The notes under the pieces: model-generated
The model's database searches: none
The model's input: only the letters and a program-made list of their open reading frames with translations
Told to the model about the DNA's origin: nothing
Shown: positions 1 through 4,605 of the stretch, piece after piece
How the letters are laid out: each line of letters opens with the position of its first letter
Numbering within the stretch: the first letter of the stretch is position 1
Position numbers and translations under genes: made by a program
NCBI GenBank assembly: GCA_005879065.1
Contig: VBLU01000149.1
Location: 1 to 5,064 of the forward strand
DNA from: Methanobacteriota archaeon
GTDB lineage: Archaea; Thermoplasmatota; Thermoplasmata; RBG-16-68-12
Length of the DNA stretch: 5,064 bases
Reading direction: 5' to 3'

Positions 1-65
1 CCCCCTTCCATGTAGCCTGCCTCGGAGTTGGTGGTTCCGAGGTCGATTCCGATGATCTTAGCCAT
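1..65 (-). CDS. dnaK: Molecular chaperone DnaK (Hsp70), N-terminal fragment
   Basis: This is the first 21 codons of DnaK, running off the left edge of the window. The translation begins MAKIIGIDLGTTNSEAGYME. It contains the Hsp70 phosphate-1 motif IGIDLGTTNS (residues 5-14), which binds the ATP phosphates in the nucleotide-binding domain. DnaK is the cytosolic ATP-driven chaperone that binds exposed hydrophobic segments. It works with DnaJ, which stimulates ATPase activity, and GrpE, which exchanges nucleotide. The ATG at 65-63 is preceded by a good Shine-Dalgarno (AAGGTGAT, 77-70) four nucleotides upstream. The start lies inside the 3' end of grpE (8-nt overlap), so the two are probably translationally coupled. 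Archaeal DnaK is generally regarded as acquired from bacteria. The Glu where bacterial proteins often have Cys (GTTNSE rather than GTTNSC) is seen here. The peptide-binding domain is outside the window. Confidence 0.95.
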   Translation of the reverse strand, partial: MAKIIGIDLGTTNSEAGYMEG

Positions 66-543
66 TGGTATCACCTTGATTTCTCACGACGATGACTTGC
101 GCGGGACGTAGGATCCGGTCGTGAAGACGGTATCCTTTCCGCAATACCTCTTTTACAAATCCGTCCTTTGAATCCTTTTCGGTGACCTGCTGGATCGCGT
201 CCATCAGGTACGGGTCGAACTGGAGGCCTAGGGACGGAATCTCCTGGAGGCCCGCTTCGCGGAGCGCCTTGGTCAGGTTGTCCCGGACCATGCGGATCCC
301 TTTGCTAGCTTCCCCTTGGAGCGCATCGACCGCCGCGTCCATTTCGGCGAGGACGGGCTGGAGTCGCGCCAGTAGCGCTTCGTGGGCGAATCTGACGACG
401 ATCTCGGCGTCGCGGTCCGCCCGCTTCCGGTAGTTCTCGAACTCCGCCTGCAGGTACTTGAGCTTCGTCAGAAGCTGCTCGTTCTCGCTCCGGAGGCCTT
501 CAGCCTCGTCCGGCGTTTGCACGGTCGGGCTCTTGTCGGTCAT
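58..543 (-). CDS. grpE: Nucleotide exchange factor GrpE
   Basis: The 161-residue product matches GrpE, the dimeric cofactor that releases ADP from DnaK. A charged, heptad-like N-terminal helix spans about residues 15-58 (EGLRSENEQLLTKL, then LQAEFENYRKRADRD), the long coiled coil of the family. The C-terminal beta domain carries the GrpE signature GYRLHDRILRPAQVIV (137-152), which contacts DnaK. The segment FDPYLMDAIQQV (109-120) fits the family pattern F-P-x-x-H-x-A-x-x-x-V, with Leu-Met in place of the usual Glu-His. I chose the ATG at 543-541. It is one nucleotide after the hsp20 stop (TAG 547-545) and has the Shine-Dalgarno AAAGGTGA (556-549) five nucleotides upstream. An in-frame ATG at 579 would put 12 extra residues inside hsp20 and lacks such a site. 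The stop TAA (60-58) overlaps the dnaK start. The length is slightly short against bacterial GrpE, mainly because the N-terminal tail is short. Confidence 0.95.
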   Translation of the reverse strand: MTDKSPTVQTPDEAEGLRSENEQLLTKLKYLQAEFENYRKRADRDAEIVVRFAHEALLARLQPVLAEMDAAVDALQGEASKGIRMVRDNLTKALREAGLQEIPSLGLQFDPYLMDAIQQVTEKDSKDGFVKEVLRKGYRLHDRILRPAQVIVVRNQGDTNG

Positions 544-544
544 C

Positions 545-979
545 CTAGTCACCTTTCTTGATCCGAATCTGGTGGCCACGACGACGGGGCAATGTCACGT
601 CGAGCACGCCGTTTCGGTAGGTCGCCGTGACCGCCTGGACCTCGACCGGGTGCAGCAGTTCCATCTCCGAATGGAAGACTCGGCCGTCTGCGCCGATCGC
701 GTGGACGGAGAGCCGCGAGCCTTCCGCCGTTACCTCAAGCGTCTCGCGGGAGACTCCGGGAAGTTCCAAGGTCACGTAGATTCGCGCGGGTGTCACGACG
801 ACTTCCGCGGTGGGTTCACGCACCCGGTCGCTCTCGTCTGCGATCGCAGAGGGTGGCCCGAGGGCCGGAGCGGTCGAGGTCCCAATAGCCGGCAGGCTCC
901 GGTACGCGTCGATCCGCCGCAGAAGGCGGTCGAGCGAGCTCGGCCCTGTGTCCCAATCCGGGGACGGTTCCTCGGCCAT
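545..979 (-). CDS. hsp20: Small heat shock protein, Hsp20/alpha-crystallin family
   Basis: A 144-residue small heat shock protein, an ATP-independent holdase that keeps unfolding proteins soluble for refolding by DnaK or the thermosome. The alpha-crystallin domain covers about residues 58-131, with the typical strands IYVTLELPGVSRETLEV (67-83) and the family signature YRNGVLDVTLP (121-131, the N-G-V-L-x-V-x-L-P turn). The short C-terminal tail has an I-X-I motif, IRI (138-140), which in other sHsps docks on neighbouring subunits to build oligomers. The N-terminal arm (1-57) is rich in Pro, Ala and Ser and looks disordered. The ATG at 979-977 follows a full-strength Shine-Dalgarno AGGAGGT (992-986), but that site lies inside a stable predicted hairpin (see 982-1000). 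The gene follows the thermosome stop after 33 nt and precedes grpE by 1 nt, so co-transcription is likely. The family call is firm; substrate range and oligomer size cannot be read. Confidence 0.93.
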   Translation of the reverse strand: MAEEPSPDWDTGPSSLDRLLRRIDAYRSLPAIGTSTAPALGPPSAIADESDRVREPTAEVVVTPARIYVTLELPGVSRETLEVTAEGSRLSVHAIGADGRVFHSEMELLHPVEVQAVTATYRNGVLDVTLPRRRGHQIRIKKGD

Positions 980-981
980 TT

Positions 982-1000
982 GGGGACCTCCTGAGGCCCC
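982..1000 (-). promoter_or_regulatory. GC-rich hairpin enclosing the hsp20 Shine-Dalgarno
   Basis: In the minus-strand transcript this segment reads GGGGCCTCAGGAGGTCCCC. It can fold with GGGGCCT (1000-994) pairing to AGG (989-987) and CCCC (985-982), with a four-base CAGG loop and one bulged U at 986. The hsp20 Shine-Dalgarno AGGAGGT (992-986) lies entirely in the loop, stem and bulge, and the ATG follows only two bases after the stem. The base pairing is read directly. That it limits hsp20 translation, for example until heat or a passing ribosome opens it, is inference. RNA thermometers of this general design are established for bacterial sHsp genes. Confidence 0.55.
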
Positions 1001-1009
1001 GCGAGGGGG
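1001..1009 (-). promoter_or_regulatory. Upstream C-tract able to compete with the hsp20 hairpin
   Basis: Just after the thermosome stop codon, the transcript carries CCCCC (1009-1005), then TCGC (1004-1001), directly before the GGGG (1000-997) that forms the 5' arm of the hsp20 hairpin. The upstream C-run can pair with the same GGGG around a UCGC tetraloop, which would free the hsp20 Shine-Dalgarno. The short string GGTCCCC occurs twice (1012-1006 and 988-982), so the two C-runs are duplicate partners for one G-run. The mutually exclusive pairing is visible. Regulatory use is a guess, and GC-rich sequence makes chance pairing fairly common. Confidence 0.3.
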
Positions 1010-1012
1010 ACC

Positions 1013-2668
1013 TCAGAACTCTTCGCCGTCGCCTCCGCCTTCGCCGCCTTCCCCGCCGCCCTTGGGGCCTGCGCCGCCGGCGCCGCCGCCGGACCTCGCC
1101 GCGATCACGTCGTCGATTCGGAGCACCATGACCGCCGCGTCGGTGGCGGACGAGACCGCCTGACTCCCGACCCGGATCGGCTCGATCACGTTCTCCTTCT
1201 TCATGTCGGCGACCTTACCGGTGAAGACGTTCACGCCGGCGTGCTTGTTCCCCTTCTTGTGTTCCTTACGGAGTTCGATGAGGATGTCGATCGGGTCCAG
1301 GCCCGCGTTCTCCGAGAGGGTTCGAGGAATCACTTCCATCGCGTCGGCAAACGCTTCGATCGCGATCTGCTCGCGGCCACCGATGGTCGCCGCGAAATCG
1401 CGCAGGCTGAGGGCGATCTCCGTTGCGCTGCTGCCGCCGCCCGTGATGACCTTGCCGTCCTCGATCGCGACCGCGACGACGCTCGTGGCGTCCTCAAGGG
1501 ACCGCTCGACCTCGTCCACGACATGCTCCGTCCCGCCGCGAATCAGGATCGAGACCGCCTTCGGGTTCTTGCATCCCGTGACGAAGGTCATCTCGTCCTC
1601 GCCGATCTTCTTCTCGTACACGAGCTTGGCATATCCGAGATCGTCCTTCGCGAGCTCGTCGAGCTTCGTGACGACCTTGCCGCCCGTGGCCTTGGCGAGT
1701 TTCTCCATGTCGGATTTCTTCACGCGGCGCACCGCGTAGATCTCCGCCTTCGCGAGGTAGTGCTGCGCGAGATCGTCGATGCCCTTCTGGCAGAACAGGA
1801 CGTTGGCCCCGCTCTTTCGGACCGTCTCGACCATCCGCTTCAGCATCGACTCCTCCTCGTTCAAGAAGGCTTGGAGCTGGGTCGGGTCCGTGATCTCGAT
1901 CTTGGCGTCGATCTCCGTCTTCTTCACTTCCAGAGCGGCGTCGATCAGCGCGATCTTTCCTTCCCTCACTTCGCCTGGCATGCCGGGATGAACGCGTTCC
2001 TTGTCGACGATGATCCCGTCCACCATCGCCGTGTCGGCGATGGAACCACCCTGCTTCTTGACGACCTGGATGTTGTCATCATCGACGAAATAGGAATCGT
2101 CCGCCCGCTTCTCCGCGACCGTGCTGACGGCCTTGACGGCGATGTCGGCGAGGAGTTCCTTGTGCCCGCTGGCCGACTTCGAGGACATCGAGGTCATCGC
2201 GACCTTCTTCAGAACGTCCGCGTCCTTGATCGAGATTTTCATCGCGACCTTTTCAAGGACTTCGTGGGCCTTGTCCGAGGCCAGGCGGTACCCGGCGGCG
2301 ATCACGGTCGGATGGATGTTCTGTTCGATCAGGTCTTCCGCCCGCTTGAGCAGCTCTCCCGCGAGGATGACGGCCGTCGTCGTGCCATCGCCCGCTTCCT
2401 CGTCCTGGGTCTTCGCGACCTCCACGAGCATCTTCGCGGCGGGGTGCTCGATGTCGATCTCTTTGAGGATCGTCACGCCATCGTTCGTGATGACGACGTC
2501 TCCTAGGCTGTCGACGAGCATTTTGTCCATCCCACGCGGGCCGAGGGTCGAGCGAACCGCATCCGCGACGGCCTTCGCCGCCGCAATGTTGTTGAACTGC
2601 GCTCCCTTGCCGCGTTCGCGGCGCGTCCCCTCCTTGAGTACCAATATCTGCGTTCCTGCTGGCATCAT
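1013..2668 (-). CDS. thsA: Thermosome subunit (group II chaperonin, CCT/TRiC homologue)
   Basis: A full-length 551-residue subunit of the archaeal double-ring chaperonin, which encloses non-native proteins in the cytosol and folds them with ATP. The equatorial domain carries TLGPRGMDKM (41-50), TNDGVTIL (61-68) and the nucleotide loop GDGTTT (93-98). Asp63, Asp94 and Asp393 (in LEDA, 391-394) correspond to the family's ATP and metal-binding or hydrolytic acids. ITGGG (408-412) and the C-terminal VLRIDDVIAA (515-524) complete the fold. The apical domain includes EVKKTEIDAKIEITDP (247-262), typical of group II, with a built-in lid rather than a GroES partner. The tail (527-551) is Gly/Glu-rich and ends GEEF, without the GGM repeats common in thermosomes. 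Two adjacent ATGs begin the protein (2668 and 2665). GGAGAG (2680-2675) suits either. It is the first gene of the chaperone operon, behind its own TATA box. Alpha versus beta subunit type cannot be decided here, so the symbol is provisional. Confidence 0.97.
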   Translation of the reverse strand: MMPAGTQILVLKEGTRRERGKGAQFNNIAAAKAVADAVRSTLGPRGMDKMLVDSLGDVVITNDGVTILKEIDIEHPAAKMLVEVAKTQDEEAGDGTTTAVILAGELLKRAEDLIEQNIHPTVIAAGYRLASDKAHEVLEKVAMKISIKDADVLKKVAMTSMSSKSASGHKELLADIAVKAVSTVAEKRADDSYFVDDDNIQVVKKQGGSIADTAMVDGIIVDKERVHPGMPGEVREGKIALIDAALEVKKTEIDAKIEITDPTQLQAFLNEEESMLKRMVETVRKSGANVLFCQKGIDDLAQHYLAKAEIYAVRRVKKSDMEKLAKATGGKVVTKLDELAKDDLGYAKLVYEKKIGEDEMTFVTGCKNPKAVSILIRGGTEHVVDEVERSLEDATSVVAVAIEDGKVITGGGSSATEIALSLRDFAATIGGREQIAIEAFADAMEVIPRTLSENAGLDPIDILIELRKEHKKGNKHAGVNVFTGKVADMKKENVIEPIRVGSQAVSSATDAAVMVLRIDDVIAARSGGGAGGAGPKGGGEGGEGGGDGEEF

Positions 2669-2674
2669 GTAAAT

Positions 2675-2680
2675 CTCTCC
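2675..2680 (-). promoter_or_regulatory. Thermosome Shine-Dalgarno site
   Basis: GGAGAG in the transcript, six nucleotides before the first ATG and nine before the second. Its leading GG (2680-2679) is also the end of the 3' arm of the inverted repeat at 2679-2695, so folding of that repeat in RNA would partly occupy the site. Confidence 0.7.
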
Positions 2681-2695
2681 GAATATGGAATTCGG
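2679..2695 (-). promoter_or_regulatory. Inverted repeat CCGAAT-N5-ATTCGG, candidate heat-shock operator or 5' UTR hairpin
   Basis: A perfect six-base inverted repeat with a five-base spacer. It lies about 25-40 bp downstream of the thermosome TATA box, so it starts at the predicted transcription start and ends in the Shine-Dalgarno. Placement just downstream of the start resembles archaeal heat-shock repressor sites. Archaeoglobus HSR1 is reported to use an N5-spaced palindrome in a similar place. In RNA the same bases could form a six-base-pair hairpin with a five-base loop that takes up the GG of GGAGAG. The repeat is directly visible; its function is inferred. Confidence 0.5.
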
Positions 2696-2717
2696 GATTT
2701 CGCCTATGTTGGTACTT

Positions 2718-2726
2718 CTATATAAT
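2718..2726 (-). promoter_or_regulatory. TATA box of the thermosome-hsp20-grpE-dnaK operon
   Basis: The minus strand reads ATTATATAG here, a good archaeal TATA element in otherwise GC-rich DNA. It lies about 50 bp upstream of the thermosome ATG. With the usual TATA-to-start distance of about 25 bp, transcription would begin near 2696 and give a leader of about 28 nt. I see no strong purine-rich BRE directly upstream (minus-strand flank CACGATATG). The opposite strand reads TATATAAT, so the element could in principle also recruit TBP in the plus direction. Confidence 0.7.
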
Positions 2727-2950
2727 CATATCGTGGCGAGCCCGGCACGACCTCGAGGCTTCGTCCGGGCGGACACGCTCGGATTTCGGGACATCCGCCG
2801 GATTCTTGATGGCGCCTCGCCATGCTCGCTGGTCGGGATTCAGTCCGTCCGGTACCTCTGCTCTTGGGAGCATTTGCCGGGTTCATCCTCGGACCAAAAG
2901 TCGACCGATCGCCGTTGCTCGTTTGGGGCCTCCGCCCATGAGTCATCACA

Positions 2951-2960
2951 CCCCGCGGGG
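2951..2960. repeat. Perfect 10-bp palindrome CCCCGCGGGG
   Basis: A self-complementary 10-mer about 40 bp upstream of the candidate TATA element of the phosphatase gene. That position would suit an activator or repressor site. It is a single copy in a GC-rich background, so chance is a fair explanation. Confidence 0.25.
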
Positions 2961-2992
2961 CTTGCCATCGGAATCGGGCGGTCGAGCCTGGA

Positions 2993-3004
2993 CATAATTC
3001 TATA
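2993..3004 (+). promoter_or_regulatory. Candidate promoter of the phosphatase-nadK-JAMM operon
   Basis: CATAATTCTATA is the only AT-rich stretch close to the phosphatase start. Its centre is about 30 bp before the ATG at 3029, so a start 25 bp downstream would give a leader of only a few nucleotides, or a leaderless mRNA. The weak Shine-Dalgarno-like AGGT (3019-3022) would then be at or before the 5' end. Leaderless first genes are common in archaea. Confidence 0.5.
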
Positions 3005-3028
3005 GGAAGAAAGACGCTAGGTCGGCCG

Positions 3029-3796
3029 ATGAAGGGACTCCTTCTCGAAATCGCGGACGCGGTCCAGCATGCGGTCGAAGCGTTTCAAGGGGATCCCGCC
3101 GAAGTCGTGGGCCGAGGGGCGGATGGCGCCCCCAGCGCGCGCATCGACCGACTCGCGGAGGAGACGGTCCTGCGGGTGCTCGACTACGAAGGGGCGGCGC
3201 TGAACGTCCTGAGCGAAGAGGCAGGCTTCATCGACCGAGGAGGCAAGGCGACCCTCGTCCTCGATCCGATCGACGGAACGCACAACGCTATCCGCGGTAT
3301 ACCGGCGTATTCCGTCTCCCTGGCCATCGGACACGAGCGGCTTTCGGACGTCCAGGAGGCCCTCGTCCGAGACCTCGTCTCCGGTGCGACATACTATGCG
3401 GCGAAAGGGGGCGGGGCGTTCCTGAACGCCCGGCCGATCCGAGTTCGTCCCGTCGATTTGAAAGACCTCGTGTTCAGCGTCTACCTGGGAACGCAAGCGG
3501 CGCCCGACGCCGCACGGATCGCAAGCCAGGCCCGCCGTGTCCGTGTCCTCGGGGCGGCCTCCCTGGATCTGTGCCTCGTCGCCCGTGGGGCGGCCGACTT
3601 GTATTACATGCATTCCAAGCTCACCGAGACGAAGCTGCGTGCGGTCGATATCGCAGGAGGGGTGCTCATCGTCCGGGAGGCGGGCGGACTCGTCCTCGAC
3701 CTCAAAGGCCAGGAACTCGACATGCCCCTCACGTCGACCGCGCGTACGGACCTCGCGGCCGTCGGAGACCGTCGGACCTGGGAGGCACTTTCATGA
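3029..3796 (+). CDS. Inositol monophosphatase/FBPase-family phosphatase, possible NADP phosphatase
   Basis: A 255-residue Mg-dependent sugar-phosphatase-fold enzyme. The metal site is visible: LSEEAG (61-66), LDPIDGTHNA (78-87, with Asp79 and Asp82 as ligands and Gly83-Thr84 for phosphate), and VDIAGG (206-211) providing the third Asp (207). The segment following DPIDGT, IRGIPAYSVSLAIG, is typical of archaeal family members. These act on inositol-1-phosphate, fructose-1,6-bisphosphate or NADP. The family's usual Trp before the last Asp (W-D-x-A-A-G) is replaced by Val. The length matches single-domain archaeal enzymes. It is the first gene of a three-gene operon. Its TGA overlaps the nadK ATG (ATGA), and in MJ0917 of Methanocaldococcus an IMPase-like domain with NADP phosphatase activity is fused upstream of NAD kinase. 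That context raises NADP phosphatase as a candidate activity. Substrate cannot be fixed from sequence alone, so no gene symbol is given. Confidence 0.92.
   Translation: MKGLLLEIADAVQHAVEAFQGDPAEVVGRGADGAPSARIDRLAEETVLRVLDYEGAALNVLSEEAGFIDRGGKATLVLDPIDGTHNAIRGIPAYSVSLAIGHERLSDVQEALVRDLVSGATYYAAKGGGAFLNARPIRVRPVDLKDLVFSVYLGTQAAPDAARIASQARRVRVLGAASLDLCLVARGAADLYYMHSKLTETKLRAVDIAGGVLIVREAGGLVLDLKGQELDMPLTSTARTDLAAVGDRRTWEALS
3780..3785 (+). promoter_or_regulatory. nadK Shine-Dalgarno site
   Basis: GGGAGG inside the end of the phosphatase gene, seven nucleotides before the ATG at 3793. It decides the NAD kinase start, because the same frame stays open upstream as far as 3571, within the phosphatase gene. 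Confidence 0.75.
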
Positions 3797-4599
3797 AGTT
3801 CGGGATCACGGCGAACCCGCGCATACCCAGCGCGATGGAGTGCGCGACACAGGTCCTGGCCAAACTGGAGTCGAAGCAGGAAGTGCTGCTCGAATCAGAC
3901 CTGGCCCGCGCCTTAGATCGAAAAGGAGTGCCACTGGCCCACATGAAGGCGGACGTGATGTTGGCGATTGGAGGGGACGGGACCATCCTGCGGGCGTTGC
4001 AGCTCTCTGACTCGAAGGTGCTTGGAATCAACTCGGGCTCGCTCGGCTTCCTCGCGGAGGTCAACTCCGACGACATGGACAGATACCTGGACCAGACCAT
4101 CCGAGGAGACTACCGAGTCGAGGAACGAATGCGGCTCAAGGTCACGGTCGACGGCGAACGGCTCTTCGACTGCACGAACGAGGCGGTCGTGCACACCGCG
4201 CAGATCGCGAAGATCCGCACTTTCGAGATCTGCCTCGACGACCAGGTGGTCGAGCGGATTCGCGCCGATGGGATGATCGTCGCAACCCCCACCGGCTCCA
4301 CCTCGTACTCGATGTCCGCGGGGGGTCCGATCGTCGACCCGCACGTGGACGCCATGATCGTGACCGCCATCGCGCCGTTCAAACCGGCATCGCGCCCCCA
4401 TGTATTCCCGGCTGCGAGCCAGGTCCATGTCCGTCTGATGAAACCGAAGGAGTGCCTCCTCGTGATGGACGGACAGCACGAGTCGAGCCTGAAGGGCACC
4501 GAAGACGTCGTCCTGACCGCGTCCGAACGCCGGGCGAAGTTCATCCGATTCCGAAACGACTTCTATCGACGGGTCGAGGAAAAATTGTCACGCCAATGA
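3793..4599 (+). CDS. nadK: NAD kinase (ATP- or polyphosphate-dependent)
   Basis: A 268-residue cytosolic enzyme that phosphorylates NAD to NADP, the sole route to NADP. All family motifs are present. IGGDGTILRA (59-68) is the phosphate-donor site with catalytic Asp62. INSGSLGFLAEV (79-90) follows it. NEAVVH (129-134) contains the NE pair that grips the NAD ribose. The long glycine-rich stretch at 158-180 begins ADGMIVATPTGSTSYSMSAG and helps bind NAD. DGQ (226-228) is near the C-terminus. The N-terminal region before GGDG is short, as usual in archaeal enzymes. The ATG at 3793 overlaps the phosphatase stop by four bases and has GGGAGG seven bases upstream. Upstream in-frame codons belong to the phosphatase region and read as Arg/Pro-rich nonsense. 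Six nucleotides separate its stop from the JAMM gene. The family call is secure; the phosphate donor preference is not readable. Confidence 0.96.
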   Translation: MKFGITANPRIPSAMECATQVLAKLESKQEVLLESDLARALDRKGVPLAHMKADVMLAIGGDGTILRALQLSDSKVLGINSGSLGFLAEVNSDDMDRYLDQTIRGDYRVEERMRLKVTVDGERLFDCTNEAVVHTAQIAKIRTFEICLDDQVVERIRADGMIVATPTGSTSYSMSAGGPIVDPHVDAMIVTAIAPFKPASRPHVFPAASQVHVRLMKPKECLLVMDGQHESSLKGTEDVVLTASERRAKFIRFRNDFYRRVEEKLSRQ

Positions 4600-4605
4600 G
4601 GGATC

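Larger units (their letters stand above)
2669..3028. other. Divergent intergenic region between the chaperone and phosphatase operons
   Basis: A 360-nt stretch between two divergently transcribed operons. The left 60 nt hold the thermosome leader, operator-like repeat and TATA box. The right 40 nt hold the phosphatase promoter. The middle (about 2730-2990) contains small palindromes: GTCCG-GG-CGGAC (2763-2774), CGGAT-N8-ATCCG (2780-2797), TGCTC-TTGG-GAGCA (2859-2872) and CCCCGCGGGG (2951-2960). Open frames of 60-106 codons exist on both strands. Their translations look like random GC-rich sequence (many Arg, Ser, Pro; no recognisable motif), and two run through the promoters. I find no tRNA, rRNA, SRP or RNase P RNA signature. 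The length is generous for such a compact neighbourhood, so an unrecognised small RNA or a decayed gene remains possible. Confidence 0.6.

Noticed and set aside
544..579. Longer GrpE start at 579
   Set aside because: It would lie inside hsp20. The start at 543 has a good Shine-Dalgarno at proper distance and abuts the hsp20 stop.
982..1009. GC hairpins as an intrinsic terminator after the thermosome
   Set aside because: No U-tract follows, archaeal termination relies mainly on U-runs, and hsp20 begins two bases after the stem.
1241..2506. 421-codon plus-strand open frame opposite the thermosome
   Set aside because: It mirrors the GC-rich codons of a certain gene. The translation is repetitive Asp/Leu/Arg/Val-rich sequence with no domain, and it has no promoter.
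2879..2897. tRNA T-arm-like string with GGTTCATCC followed by ACCA
   Set aside because: The flanking bases do not form a five-pair T stem, and no acceptor, D or anticodon arms can be placed upstream.
2890..2949. C/D-box guide RNA on the minus strand, from GTGATGA at 2949-2943
   Set aside because: A C-box-like heptamer is present, but no CUGA D box lies at the right distance and there is no terminal stem.
2685..3005. Open frames of 63-106 codons on both strands of the intergenic region
   Set aside because: There is no recognisable motif, the composition is random-looking, and they run through promoter elements.
3571..3792. N-terminal extension of NAD kinase to 3571
   Set aside because: The extra 74 residues are an Arg/Pro/Gly-rich shadow of the phosphatase frame. 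The ATGA junction and GGGAGG support 3793.
3913..4544. Minus-strand open frames opposite nadK
   Set aside because: They are shadows of the NAD kinase reading frame with no homology signal.
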